From: RUG023 sp900315435
GTDB taxonomy: Bacteria; Spirochaetota; Spirochaetia; Sphaerochaetales; Sphaerochaetaceae
Direction of reading: 5' to 3'
DNA: 64,000 nt
Assembly: GCA_902788205.1 (NCBI GenBank)
Contig: CADAJJ010000004.1
Coordinates: 1-64,000, forward strand
Both the position numbers and the translations under genes were made by a program. Each line of letters opens with the position of its first letter. Within the stretch, counting starts at the first letter, position 1. Positions 1 through 8,294 of the stretch are shown here, in pieces. The notes below the pieces were generated by a model. That model made no database searches. It saw nothing but the letters and a program-made list of their open reading frames with translations, and was not told where the DNA came from.

Positions 1-18
1 GAAAGGATACAGATAAAG

Positions 19-63
19 CTAGGCTACCTTTCTCCATTGATTTTCAGAGAAAAGGTAGCCTAG
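19..63 (-). terminator. Hairpin terminator downstream of the outer-membrane protein gene
   Basis: Arms at 19-34 and 47-63 pair over about 16 bp with one bulged A and a loop of about 12 nt. It lies 80 bp past the stop of the minus-strand gene at 143-1156. The U-tract is weak in either direction, so it may act bidirectionally. Confidence 0.6.
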
Positions 64-142
64 GATTATTTCAGGTCCAACTCTGGGGGTTCACCTCATG
101 GAAACGAGGTGCTCCAAACTCCGTAAAAATCCAGAATGGAAA

Positions 143-1156
143 TCAGAACGTGAGCAACATCGACGCGCTGCCGCTGAGGGTCTGCGCCTTCTCGGTGTTG
201 TCCAGGTAATAGCGGTATTGCCCGTCGACTCCCATGTACAGGTGCTTGGTGAAGTGATAGCCGATACCGGCGCTTCCGAGCACGCCGTAGGTCCAGTCAT
301 CGAGGTTATAGGCACCGAAACCACCGGCACCAAGCGTCAGCAAGGTCTTTCCGAAGTTCAGGTCGAGCTCCAAGGCCGCGGAACCGTACATGGCGTTGTT
401 CAGTTCGTCCAGATGGTCGAAGACATCCTTCCATTTGCCCTCGGGAGTCGGAACCCATGCCCCACGCAGGTCAAGGCCGATACCGACATGCTTTCCGGCA
501 AGGATATTCTCCAGCTTGATCTCGCCACCCAGTTCGGGAAACCAGGAGTGGTGGAAATCCAGAACAGGGTAGGAATCCTCGTCAAGCACCTTGTCGGCGC
601 TGCCATAGACACCAAAGCCGAAGCGGAACGGAGCGCGGTTCTTGGGGGCCTTGGCGGCAGGCTGGGGAGCTACAGGCGTGGCAACCGGCTCGGAAGCGGG
701 TTCCGCCACGGCAACCGGCTCGCTTTCGGAGGGCACGGATGCCTCAGCCGCAGGTTCTTCGGCGACAGGAGCCGGGGCGGTCTCAGCCTCGGCGGAAACG
801 GGTGTTTCTGCGACCGTAGGCGCCTGTTCGACTACCGGTTCGGCAGGAACCGGTTCCTCGGTCTCCAGCGGTTCGCTGGTACTGGTGGCGCTGGCGCTGA
901 AATGCTCGCCATCATAGGACTGCTGCAGATACAAGGTGTAGGACTTCGTCCCATCCATGTTCTCCGCAGTATAGGAAGTATGGGAGGCGTCGACCACCGT
1001 CCATCCATCGGGGTCTTCCCCGTCAAGCTGATATCGGAATGTAGTGACATCGGGATCATCGAGGGTCCATTCCCAGGTAATCGCAACAGGAACGGCGAAC
1101 GCCACAGCAGGCAGAAGAAGGAAGGCGCCCATCAATCCCAGAACACGTCTTTTCAT
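143..1156 (-). CDS. Outer-membrane beta-barrel protein with N-terminal FN3-like domain
   Basis: Predicted 337-aa exported protein. The start is the internal Met at about 1156 because a GGAG ribosome-binding site lies just upstream and a clean signal peptide follows (MKRR, hydrophobic core, ending AFA at about residue 20). Residues 22-95 resemble an FN3-like beta domain (Trp/Tyr pattern, ending in S/T-rich sequence). Residues 95-155 are a Pro/Ala/Glu/Val-rich linker suited to spanning the periplasm. The rest has alternating aromatic beta strands and ends in a terminal Phe (SMLLTF), the usual signal for outer-membrane barrel insertion. Specific function unknown. It follows the 149-aa protein gene (55 bp gap) and probably shares its transcript. 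Confidence 0.7.
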   Translation of the reverse strand: MKRRVLGLMGAFLLLPAVAFAVPVAITWEWTLDDPDVTTFRYQLDGEDPDGWTVVDASHTSYTAENMDGTKSYTLYLQQSYDGEHFSASATSTSEPLETEEPVPAEPVVEQAPTVAETPVSAEAETAPAPVAEEPAAEASVPSESEPVAVAEPASEPVATPVAPQPAAKAPKNRAPFRFGFGVYGSADKVLDEDSYPVLDFHHSWFPELGGEIKLENILAGKHVGIGLDLRGAWVPTPEGKWKDVFDHLDELNNAMYGSAALELDLNFGKTLLTLGAGGFGAYNLDDWTYGVLGSAGIGYHFTKHLYMGVDGQYRYYLDNTEKAQTLSGSASMLLTF

Positions 1157-1211
1157 AGTTTTCTCCTTCATTGGGATACGGAATTCATCATACACGGCAG
1201 AGAAGACAAAC

Positions 1212-1661
1212 TCAAGGGGCGTGTTGGCCGCTATCCTCTTGCAGAATCTCGTTTTTGGTAAGGAAGAAGCTGGATCCATACTGCAGAAGCACCTGCCATC
1301 CCGCCTCGGAAAGTTCTCCCGCCAAGGAGACGACCATACGGCTCATGGTCAGCGCGTTGGCATCATCAAGGAACGGCTGGGTGGTCCGGAAGAGGTAGTT
1401 GACCAGATAGGTCAAGAGCTCCTGGGGAAAACGTCCGGCCTCGATAATCGCGCTCTCGATTTCCTCCCCCACGTTTCCCTCGGGAAACATCCCCTTCATC
1501 CGCTTCTCAAAATCCTGGATCCGCTTTGGATCGAGCGGATGTTCCGCACACAGCACAGCGAGGATCGGTACGGCACGGCAATAGAGGATTTCCAGGAAAT
1601 CCACCGCCTCCTCTTCATCGGGAAGGAGCGTCAGCCCCTGTGGCAAATCATCATCCATCAT
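1212..1661 (-). CDS. Small acidic conserved hypothetical protein
   Basis: 149 aa, taking the start at the Met-Met pair near 1661. Longer versions would run into the divergent gene. The sequence is acidic and helical, with no signal peptide and no motif I recognise. The 3' end is 55 bp from the start of the outer-membrane protein gene on the same strand, suggesting co-transcription. Its 5' end is only about 40 bp from the divergent LOG-family gene, so the two share a compact promoter region. Function unknown. Confidence 0.55.
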   Translation of the reverse strand: MMDDDLPQGLTLLPDEEEAVDFLEILYCRAVPILAVLCAEHPLDPKRIQDFEKRMKGMFPEGNVGEEIESAIIEAGRFPQELLTYLVNYLFRTTQPFLDDANALTMSRMVVSLAGELSEAGWQVLLQYGSSFFLTKNEILQEDSGQHAP

Positions 1662-1698
1662 GTATCCAGTGTAGAGCAAAACCGGTACAATGGGAAAC

Positions 1699-2274
1699 AT
1701 GATGCACCGTCTTACCGTATTTTGTGGAAGCACGATGGGGAGCAGCCCCATCTACCGGGACATGGCAGTCACGCTTGCCGAAGCCATGAGAAAGGCCGGC
1801 CTCGACCTGGTCTACGGAGGGGGGAACCGGGGACTCATGGGAGTCGTCGCGGACACGCTCAAGAGTCTCGGCGGCACCACGATCGGTGTCCTGCCACAAG
1901 CGATGGACTTGCCCCAGGTAAGGACCAAGCAGGTGGAGAGCCAGCTGATCATCACTGACGGCATGCACAGCCGCAAGGAGAAGATGTATGAGCTGGGCGA
2001 CGGCTTCCTCGCCCTCCCCGGCGGCATCGGAACCATGGAGGAGCTGATGGAAGCCTATACCTGGAGGCAGCTCGGCTACCACCACAAGCCGGTGGCGCTC
2101 CTGGACGTGGACGGCTACTGGAAGCCGCTCTTGGACATGCTCCACAAAAGCGTCGAGGCTGGCTTTCTCGACCCAAGATGCCTGCAGACGCTGTTGGTGG
2201 ACGACAATCCGTCCCGTTTGCTCGACCGGATGGCAAGCCAACACGTACAACTGCCCGACAAGCTGTCCCCATAA
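1699..2274 (+). CDS. LOG-family (TIGR00730) nucleotide 5'-monophosphate phosphoribohydrolase
   Basis: 191 aa, Rossmann-fold LOG family (cytokinin riboside 5'-monophosphate phosphoribohydrolase-like), which removes ribose 5-phosphate from nucleoside monophosphates. The nucleotide-binding GGGNRGLMG segment lies near residue 40 and the family signature PGGIGTMEE near residue 113. The length of about 190 aa is normal. The start is uncertain: ATGs occur at 1690, 1699 and 1702 and none has a good Shine-Dalgarno. A TACAAT box at 1686-1691 would put transcription close to the 1699 ATG, so the mRNA may be leaderless. Cytoplasmic; the physiological substrate in bacteria of this type is not settled. Confidence 0.85.
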   Translation: MMHRLTVFCGSTMGSSPIYRDMAVTLAEAMRKAGLDLVYGGGNRGLMGVVADTLKSLGGTTIGVLPQAMDLPQVRTKQVESQLIITDGMHSRKEKMYELGDGFLALPGGIGTMEELMEAYTWRQLGYHHKPVALLDVDGYWKPLLDMLHKSVEAGFLDPRCLQTLLVDDNPSRLLDRMASQHVQLPDKLSP

Positions 2275-2279
2275 CAAAA

Positions 2280-2313
2280 CCCTCCTTTCTGGGCCAACAG
2301 CCAGCAAGGAGGG
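2280..2313 (-). terminator. Terminator of the nucleotidyltransferase gene
   Basis: CCCTCCTT at 2280-2287 pairs with AAGGAGGG at 2306-2313, with an inner CTGG/CCAG pairing. Read on the minus strand it is followed by TTTTGTT. It lies between two convergent genes. Confidence 0.65.
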
Positions 2314-2335
2314 CATGTTCCGGACAGGATCAGCC

Positions 2336-3250
2336 TTATTTCTCCCAGAGCTTCTCGGGATAGTAGCCTGTCTCGATTTTCTTGCGGAGTTCGCGTTTGA
2401 CGATTTCCTTGTCGGCGCTGTAGGTCATGCCGAACCATTTCTCGTCGGTATGGTAGACCTTGATCCTACCGTCCCCGCTGGTGACGATCTGGCTGGCGGC
2501 GTTGGGGAGCAGGCATTCCTTTTTCGGCTCGCGGATATGGTCTCTGGCAAAGTCGTTCCAGTAGGAACGGAAATCATGGAAGGCCCTCGGGGTGAAGCCG
2601 AAGAAGTTCATCGACACCCATTCCTTGCCGGAAAGGCTGATATCCTTCCCCTCGAAGTGGCTGACCGGCTTGCCATCGACAAACTCGATCTGGGTGTTCT
2701 CCACCATGTTCTCCAGGTATCCGTCGTCGCTGACCGTGCAGATGGCGCGGCTGACGCTACCCTCCTTGCTCATCGTGTTCTCGAGGATATAGCCCACCAT
2801 GGCATGCTCAGGAGAGTCGTTGTCCACCCCTTCCAGATGGTTCTCAAGGATCTCGAAGGCCTTGCGCCCATAGTAGTCGTCGCTGTTGATGACGGCAAAC
2901 GGAGTGGAGACGGCGGTCTCGGCGCAAAGAATCGCATGGACGGTACCCCAAGGTTTCACGCGGGTATCCTTGCTCGCCTCAAGCTGGGCGCGGTCCAGCA
3001 TGCTGCTCTTCTCCTGGAAGACGTATTCGGCATCCATGTTGCGCGCGATACGATCGAAAAGCCGCTCCCGGAAATCATGCTCGATATCCTTGCGGATGAT
3101 GAAGACGACTTTCTCGAAGCCGGAGCGACGGGCATCATAGATCCCGAAGTCAAGCAGGGTCTCTCCGTGCATGCCGACCGCGTCGATCTGTTTCACTCCA
3201 CCATACCGGCTGCCCATCCCGGCAGCGAGCACCACGACTGTAGGTTTCAT
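2336..3250 (-). CDS. Sugar nucleotidyltransferase family protein (GT-A fold)
   Basis: 304 aa. The start is the ATG at 3250, because the upstream GTG in frame (3259) lies inside the GAGG ribosome-binding site. The N-terminus has the nucleotidyltransferase signature VVLAAGMGSRYGG followed by Lys-Gln, as in glucose-1-phosphate thymidylyl/uridylyltransferases. An Asp pair (SDDYYG) near residue 125 fits the metal site. The C-terminal half is not a left-handed beta-helix, so it is not a GlmU type. Related proteins are annotated only as nucleotidyltransferases; the NTP and sugar phosphate cannot be told from sequence. It forms a single-gene unit with its own terminator at 2280-2313. Confidence 0.75.
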   Translation of the reverse strand: MKPTVVVLAAGMGSRYGGVKQIDAVGMHGETLLDFGIYDARRSGFEKVVFIIRKDIEHDFRERLFDRIARNMDAEYVFQEKSSMLDRAQLEASKDTRVKPWGTVHAILCAETAVSTPFAVINSDDYYGRKAFEILENHLEGVDNDSPEHAMVGYILENTMSKEGSVSRAICTVSDDGYLENMVENTQIEFVDGKPVSHFEGKDISLSGKEWVSMNFFGFTPRAFHDFRSYWNDFARDHIREPKKECLLPNAASQIVTSGDGRIKVYHTDEKWFGMTYSADKEIVKRELRKKIETGYYPEKLWEK

Positions 3251-3323
3251 TCGAAGCACCTCTTTTTTTGCATTTCTGCGTCAAGCATATCCTTACCCCC
3301 TTGTATGACGCAAGCCGATAAGC

Positions 3324-3353
3324 TTGCATTTCACAGGCAAGACAGGTTAGTAT
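3324..3353 (+). promoter_or_regulatory. Sigma-70-type promoter of tRNA-Arg
   Basis: TTGCAT at 3324-3329 and TAGTAT at 3348-3353 with an 18-bp spacer. The predicted start of transcription falls just ahead of the tRNA 5' end at 3363. Confidence 0.5.
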
Positions 3354-3362
3354 AGTGCTAAC

Positions 3363-3437
3363 GACTCTATAGCTCAGCTGGATTAGAGCGTCTCCCTCCG
3401 GAGGAGAAGGTCGCGCGTTCGAATCGCACTAGAGCCA
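3363..3437 (+). tRNA. tRNA-Arg (anticodon CCG) with two stem mismatches
   Basis: Cloverleaf read by hand: acceptor 3363-3369, D-arm GCTC/GAGC, anticodon stem TCTCC/GGAGA with a loop giving anticodon CCG (reads CGG codons), variable loop AGGTC, T-loop TTCGAAT, 3' acceptor ending 3436 and discriminator A 3437. The acceptor has an A2-C71 mismatch and the T-stem a C50-A64 mismatch. No CCA is encoded. Anticodon and D arms are perfect. It is flanked by its own promoter and a strong terminator, so it is set up as an independent gene. It may be functional, decaying, or affected by sequence error. Confidence 0.8.
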
Positions 3438-3440
3438 TGT

Positions 3441-3467
3441 GGCCACACCGACGGTGTGGCCATTTTT
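3441..3467 (+). terminator. Strong intrinsic terminator after tRNA-Arg
   Basis: Nine-bp stem GGCCACACC/GGTGTGGCC (3441-3449 with 3453-3461) and a short loop, followed by a T5 run at 3463-3467. Confidence 0.9.
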
Positions 3468-3473
3468 GTATTC

Positions 3474-4517
3474 CTATCTCCTTTCCTTTCCCCAGAGCAG
3501 AATTCCCACCGCCAGCAACAAGGTCGCGAGCGGAATCCAAATGGGACCGATCCGGCTCTGATACAGGGGACCGGACGGCTCGGAGGGAAGCGGACTGGGG
3601 TCGAAAGGGATTCCATAACGGGATGCCAGCTTCCGTACCTGCAAGAGATTCACCACGGGAACCCCTTCGGCCAGATAGGCAAAGACAAGCCCCCGGTCGG
3701 CCTGAAGCGGAAGATTCCGCCTCCGGGACACCAGGCCCGGAGCAAGGCCAAGGATTTCCGCGCCCTTGCCCACATTGGGTTCGGCACCCCCGATGTTGAC
3801 GAAACAAGCAATCTTGCCAAGAAGGGCCTTCCGTTTTCGGATGTTGGATTCCAGGTCCTTTTCGTCAAGAACCGGGAATCCGCTTGCGTGGAGCAAAGAA
3901 CGGGAAAGCTGCCCGGTACCGTCATACACGAGCCCCTCGAAGGCACCCTTTCCCTGGTCCCCATCGCCGCCAGGAGATACGGCGACCACTTCGAAATGGA
4001 ACCCATCCTGTCTCAAAAGTGACAGAATCGTCAGGATTGAAAGCTCCGGCCTTGTGGCGCCATACATCGATGCTCCGAGCGAGGCGACCAATCGTACCTC
4101 GAGACCCATCTCTTCAGCGGCACAAAGGACGGCGACCAGATACCCGGGAAACGATCCGCTCGTGCCCACCCCGACCACATCCCCTTTTCGTAAGCCTGCC
4201 TCGGTGAACAACCGGACCATCAAGGCCGCACTGTCCGGACTCAGGGTGGTCCGCTTGACATCCGGATATCCCATCGTGGTGACAAGTGGCGAGAACTCGG
4301 GACCAATCAGGTAGGTCCCTTCCAGATCCTCAGCCTCAAGCCCGATTCCTTGGTTCTCCGCATAGGTTTTGAGAGACTCCCCGGCACGTTGCATCCGATG
4401 GAAACTCTTTTCCATCACCCCCCGTTCAGGCAGGTCTGAGAAGCGCAGGGAGCACAGTCCCGCCACGAGTCCGGCAGCCAGCACCAACAAGGAGAGGACA
4501 GGGTACCGTAGCCGCAC
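3474..4517 (-). CDS. pgsW: Poly-gamma-glutamate system protein PgsW
   Basis: 347 aa membrane-anchored protein, last gene of the poly-gamma-glutamate operon. One N-terminal membrane segment (about residues 7-25) and a C-terminal one (about 322-342) bracket a large extracytoplasmic region with Gly-rich turns (GVGTSGSFPGY, NIGGAEPNVG). The assignment rests on resemblance to the PgsW/TIGR04332 family and on position directly after pgsB and pgsC. Its biochemical role is not established. No PgsA/CapA-like metallophosphoesterase occurs in this window, so PgsW may be the partner that replaces it. The gap to pgsC is 1 nt, so translation is probably coupled. Confidence 0.8.
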   Translation of the reverse strand: MRLRYPVLSLLVLAAGLVAGLCSLRFSDLPERGVMEKSFHRMQRAGESLKTYAENQGIGLEAEDLEGTYLIGPEFSPLVTTMGYPDVKRTTLSPDSAALMVRLFTEAGLRKGDVVGVGTSGSFPGYLVAVLCAAEEMGLEVRLVASLGASMYGATRPELSILTILSLLRQDGFHFEVVAVSPGGDGDQGKGAFEGLVYDGTGQLSRSLLHASGFPVLDEKDLESNIRKRKALLGKIACFVNIGGAEPNVGKGAEILGLAPGLVSRRRNLPLQADRGLVFAYLAEGVPVVNLLQVRKLASRYGIPFDPSPLPSEPSGPLYQSRIGPIWIPLATLLLAVGILLWGKERR

Positions 4518-4518
4518 G

Positions 4519-4944
4519 CTAGGCCCCCAGGTGCAACAGGATCAAGGCGACCAATGCCAGGGCACAGGTCAGGGAGGCAAGAGAGACCAAGGTCTTCACC
4601 GGCCCCTGCCGGACCATGTCGTTGGCAATCAGGCCGGGAACGACCAGGCCGATGACACGGACGTCCAAGGAGAGCGGCACCACCCCCGGCAGGGCGGAAA
4701 GCACCATGCCGACCAACAGGCACAGGACAAAACGGCGACGGCCATAGACAATCACGAGCTGCGAGAGCCCAAGCACACACAGCCAGGTGACGAACGAGAC
4801 TGCCAGAGTGGCGGCAATTCTTGCTGGCTCGAACAGGTTCATGGATAAATACCCGGCGCTGACCAACCCGCCAGCAAGCAGCCCGGTCAACTCAGTGTAG
4901 AGGCAACCAAGGACGATGCTGAGAGTCAGAAGTATCTGGTTCAT
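4519..4944 (-). CDS. pgsC: Poly-gamma-glutamate biosynthesis protein PgsC (CapC)
   Basis: 141 aa, start at the ATG that overlaps the pgsB stop in an ATGA junction (4941-4944). Almost wholly hydrophobic with four or five membrane segments, matching PgsC/CapC in length (about 150 aa). PgsC is the membrane partner of the PgsB ligase in polymerisation and probably export of poly-gamma-glutamate. Segments such as YGRRRF and DVRVIGLVVPGLIANDMVRQG agree with the conserved cytoplasmic loops of CapC. Called from family resemblance and neighbours. Confidence 0.85.
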   Translation of the reverse strand: MNQILLTLSIVLGCLYTELTGLLAGGLVSAGYLSMNLFEPARIAATLAVSFVTWLCVLGLSQLVIVYGRRRFVLCLLVGMVLSALPGVVPLSLDVRVIGLVVPGLIANDMVRQGPVKTLVSLASLTCALALVALILLHLGA

Positions 4945-5993
4945 AAGGCCTGCTCCTTCAGGAAGGAGAGCAATCGCTGTCCATCCCCCTTGATATTGCC
5001 CGTCAGCACCACCGTCTGGCGGGCGCGCGCCACGATTTCCGGAAACGGGACGCAAAGCGCATGCATGCCATGCGAACGAAAGATCCTCGCGCAGAGCGCC
5101 GGGTGGTCGCCGATGACGAACAGGCTGTCCACCCCCAGCGACTGGAAGCACCCGGCAAAGCGCTCCAGACGGAACTCCCGGTCCCAGCGGTTGGCAAAGA
5201 CGATGGATGTCTCCGACAGATCAAGGGTTGCGAGCAACTGCCGTGTCGTGGTGGTATCGTTGCGTGCGAAGGCATTGATGAAGCGCCTGCCGCAGACCAT
5301 CACATCCCCACCCATCCCGATATCCCCCCGCACGTTGCACATGCCTTTGATGGCGACCTTCTGCGGAATACCGAGCTCCATACAGGCAACGAGCGCAATC
5401 CGGTAGCAATCGGGATGGACCCACGGGGGAATGCAGGACGGAACGGGAACCTGGGGAGCAATCACCGCCCCTGGCAAGGAACCCAGTACCGAATCGGTGG
5501 TAAGGAAACGGCGGACACCTGATGCCAACACGCCCGCTGTCGATTCCCTGCTCTTTCCCATCTGGTCCACATGGTCCACATAGCTGTTGGTGATCAGGGT
5601 CAAGGTCGGTTCCACCAGCTGCCGCTGGAAGACCCGTTGCAGCTCAGGCCTGATGGCAGAGCACTCGCAGACCAAGGCCCGGACACCGAGCACGTTCGCC
5701 AGGCGAGCCAGATGGCGTTGCTCCCGGACCAGATTGACTACGCCTCTGCGGTCTATCCTGCGTGTCGACCCATCGGGAAGCACCAACTCCGCCGCACTTC
5801 CCGTCGAGCGTCCCAGCGCGGGGATTCCCGCCTCGTCCAGGGCTGCGGCCAGCAGACGGACCACCGTCGACTTGCCCCGTGTGCCATTGACCACCACACG
5901 GATGGGAATCCGCAGTAGGGAACGATGCAGGGCAAGGCGCTCGATGGCACCTGCCAGAATCAGGCAGAGCAGCGAAATGAGAGCGACCTTCAT
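4941..5993 (-). CDS. pgsB: Poly-gamma-glutamate synthase PgsB (CapB)
   Basis: 350 aa Mur-ligase-like ATP-dependent amide ligase that links glutamate through gamma-carboxyl groups. One N-terminal membrane segment (residues 3-20) is followed by the P-loop NGTRGKST at residues 36-43, then ECSAIRPELQ near 110 and the NSYVDHVDQMG segment near 137, all typical of CapB. The C-terminal part is shorter than in Bacillus PgsB (about 390 aa). The start overlaps the preceding gene by ATGA. It acts at the cytoplasmic face with PgsC. Confidence 0.92.
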   Translation of the reverse strand: MKVALISLLCLILAGAIERLALHRSLLRIPIRVVVNGTRGKSTVVRLLAAALDEAGIPALGRSTGSAAELVLPDGSTRRIDRRGVVNLVREQRHLARLANVLGVRALVCECSAIRPELQRVFQRQLVEPTLTLITNSYVDHVDQMGKSRESTAGVLASGVRRFLTTDSVLGSLPGAVIAPQVPVPSCIPPWVHPDCYRIALVACMELGIPQKVAIKGMCNVRGDIGMGGDVMVCGRRFINAFARNDTTTTRQLLATLDLSETSIVFANRWDREFRLERFAGCFQSLGVDSLFVIGDHPALCARIFRSHGMHALCVPFPEIVARARQTVVLTGNIKGDGQRLLSFLKEQAL

Positions 5994-6247
5994 GCAAGGA
6001 CCCGCTCAAGGAAGAGCTGCAACTGCTCGAGCTCGAGTTCGGAAAAGCACTCTCCCCCTTCACTATCCTCACGGCAGGCCTCCACCTTTGCCTGATACGC
6101 GCCATCGCCCAGCCCCAAAAGGCGTGCGGCATCCGGGCAGAGTCCAAGCACCGCAAGCGCGTCGTGCAGGCAGAGCGCCCGCTCCATCCGGCTGTCTGCC
6201 TTGGCGGCGCGGAGCGCAAAATCCTGGGCGATTTCCCGACTCTTCAC
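5990..6247 (-). CDS. Small protein of the poly-gamma-glutamate operon
   Basis: 85 aa, soluble, mostly alpha-helical (Ala/Leu/Glu-rich), ending LERVLA and overlapping the pgsB start by ATGA. The gap to the upstream gene is 3 nt. No signal peptide, membrane segment or known motif. The tight coupling with pgsB argues that it is a real gene and perhaps a cytoplasmic accessory of the ligase, but its function is not known. Confidence 0.6.
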   Translation of the reverse strand: MKSREIAQDFALRAAKADSRMERALCLHDALAVLGLCPDAARLLGLGDGAYQAKVEACREDSEGGECFSELELEQLQLFLERVLA

Positions 6248-6250
6248 GGC

Positions 6251-8287
6251 TTACTCCTCATCATACATTCCCTCGTAGGAAAGCACATAGTGGACGGTAT
6301 CCAGCTGGTCGTAGACCCTCCGCTCCATGGGAAACCCTCGGAACGTCTCCACGGTGATGGCGGGGATGTCAAGCCGGCCGGAAACCTCGGCATTGACGCT
6401 ACCCTTCGGTCCCGGTCCGGCCGAAGCGAATTCGTTATGGCAGAGCGTTCCTTCCTGGGTGGCGAAGAGCATGTCGAAATAGAGGTCCTCGATGCCATCG
6501 AGCATCGAGAAGATATAGGTGCTCCCCAGAAAATCCCTCGACTGCTTGTAGATGATCGCCTCGTGCAGGTCGAGCAACACATCCGGCCTGACCTCCTGGA
6601 TACGGGAGAAAACCGCATAGGCGGCCCGTTCTGCCACATTTCCCTCTGGATTTCCCGGGAAGGAACGGTTCATGTCCAGCGTTCCCTCCACATACCGGCT
6701 CCGCTTCCGGGCGCCCGTAGCGTTTGCCGGAGCGATGATATACAGGTCTCCGCTCTTGATGGTGACCTTCCTTTGGAGCAACTGGCCTGCATACCAGGCA
6801 GCCCGTTCGTCGCCGTGGATCCCGGCGACGATATAGACGGCCGGACCGGGATTGTCGGAATGGATGTGGTATTCCACCACCTCTTCCGGGGTTCCCTCCA
6901 GCAATTTCCTCGTAGAGACCATCACCGGATAGGAATGGTTGAACTTCCCGTATCCGACATCGCCGTAGTCCATTTCCAGTCCATCCAGCCGGCTTTCCGG
7001 CTCGAGGATCCACGTCCCGTCCCAAGCGACCTTTTCCCCAGCGATATCCAGATACGGGATTGCTTCTTCGGTTTTCTGGGAAACCTCGATGGCTCGCGGG
7101 CTCTCCTGGCGCATCGGATCCTGAAGAACAGGAATCGCGCCCACGGCAGCCCGCTGCCCGTCCGGACCGGCGAGCATCTGGCCGATGCCCCCGTCGACGA
7201 TTTCTTCATAGGATGGGAGCACGCCCAGGCTGATGAAGCCATCATCCCCGTCATACATTTCGGCGAAGCTGGCGATGCAGGTCAGGTGTCTGGCACACCG
7301 CTCGTCGATGCTGATGCCCGCATCGGTATAAGGGACCGTCACCGCGCCATAGGTGGCGGCTCTTGCGTAGAACCTATCCTTGCCGGTAACCACCAGGTCG
7401 GCGTCGATCGCCCCGTGGAGCCGGCCTTGGGAAGCGTTGGCTGTCTCCATCAGCAACGCCAAGGTATCGGTGTAGTCACCCAGTTCCCGGTGGGTCAGCC
7501 CATGCAGGTTGGCAGGAGATTTCTCCACCGTGACCTTCATCTGGTCCTCCACCATCATCAGCGTGACGTTCGCCAGGTCGAGGGCCCGCTCATGGGCGAC
7601 GATCGCGTTGACCGTCGTGTACTCGGGCGATGCCTCGTGCAAATCGACGGTGATGGAAATGTGCTTGTCGCGGATCAGGCTGGTGATGCCATAGGCGACC
7701 TTTTCGGTGAAGGTCCCATCCTCGCGTCCCGGATATGCCCGGTTCAGGTTGCGGGTCTCGCTGCCAGAAAGCTGCTGTCCGCTGGAGGCATGGATATAGA
7801 CCTCGCTGTCCGGCCACTGGTCGATCGGGTTGGTAGCACGGCTGCCATAGCGGAACCAGCGTTTGCCGTAGGGGGTATCGATCTGGTAGCGCATCGGCGA
7901 CGCCTCCTGAGGGTCGGTGCAGGTGAAGGCACTGTTGTTGGCCCGGGGAATGACGTACAGCACTCCCTCGGTCGGCTGACATGACTCGATCAGGGCCACC
8001 GCGGAGAGGAACCCGGAGGGCTCGTTGGGGTGCGTTCCCCCGAGTACCAGCATTCCGGCACCTTCGACCCCGCTGTCCAAGATATAGACCTCCGTATCGC
8101 CATGGGTTCCCTTCAAGGCTGGCATCCAGTCGCTCAGCATGGCTATGCCGGTCACCCCGGGACCGGGGTAGACCGGTTCGGGAACCAAGGCGGAACGAAA
8201 TATCCGCGCAAGGTGCAGGGTCAGCAACAGGACAAGCACGGTCAAGACCGATGCGGAAAGGATATGGCGAGGAATCGGACGACGCAT
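6251..8287 (-). CDS. Membrane-anchored protein with two tandem AstE/AspA-like zinc hydrolase domains
   Basis: 678 aa. An N-terminal anchor (residues 9-29) precedes two copies of the succinylglutamate desuccinylase/aspartoacylase fold (M14-like zinc carboxypeptidases). Copy 1 carries H86-x-x-E89 (GGTHPNE), N-R near 182 and a DLHEA motif with H217. Copy 2 carries H491-x-x-E494 (GIHGDE), N-R near 540 and DLHEA with H575. The third zinc ligand and both HxxE motifs are kept in each copy, so both look catalytically competent. The family hydrolyses amide bonds next to acidic amino acids, so trimming or releasing poly-gamma-glutamate outside the membrane is a reasonable guess. The ordinary family length is 300-350 aa, so this is an internal duplication or fusion. 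Confidence 0.75.
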   Translation of the reverse strand: MRRPIPRHILSASVLTVLVLLLTLHLARIFRSALVPEPVYPGPGVTGIAMLSDWMPALKGTHGDTEVYILDSGVEGAGMLVLGGTHPNEPSGFLSAVALIESCQPTEGVLYVIPRANNSAFTCTDPQEASPMRYQIDTPYGKRWFRYGSRATNPIDQWPDSEVYIHASSGQQLSGSETRNLNRAYPGREDGTFTEKVAYGITSLIRDKHISITVDLHEASPEYTTVNAIVAHERALDLANVTLMMVEDQMKVTVEKSPANLHGLTHRELGDYTDTLALLMETANASQGRLHGAIDADLVVTGKDRFYARAATYGAVTVPYTDAGISIDERCARHLTCIASFAEMYDGDDGFISLGVLPSYEEIVDGGIGQMLAGPDGQRAAVGAIPVLQDPMRQESPRAIEVSQKTEEAIPYLDIAGEKVAWDGTWILEPESRLDGLEMDYGDVGYGKFNHSYPVMVSTRKLLEGTPEEVVEYHIHSDNPGPAVYIVAGIHGDERAAWYAGQLLQRKVTIKSGDLYIIAPANATGARKRSRYVEGTLDMNRSFPGNPEGNVAERAAYAVFSRIQEVRPDVLLDLHEAIIYKQSRDFLGSTYIFSMLDGIEDLYFDMLFATQEGTLCHNEFASAGPGPKGSVNAEVSGRLDIPAITVETFRGFPMERRVYDQLDTVHYVLSYEGMYDEE

Positions 8288-8294
8288 ACGGACC

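Noticed and set aside
6164..7984. 606-aa plus-strand open frame opposite the tandem zinc hydrolase
   Set aside because: No ribosome-binding site, low-complexity His/Gly/Arg composition and no family motif; the minus-strand frame has two sets of zinc-binding motifs. It is a GC-driven shadow.
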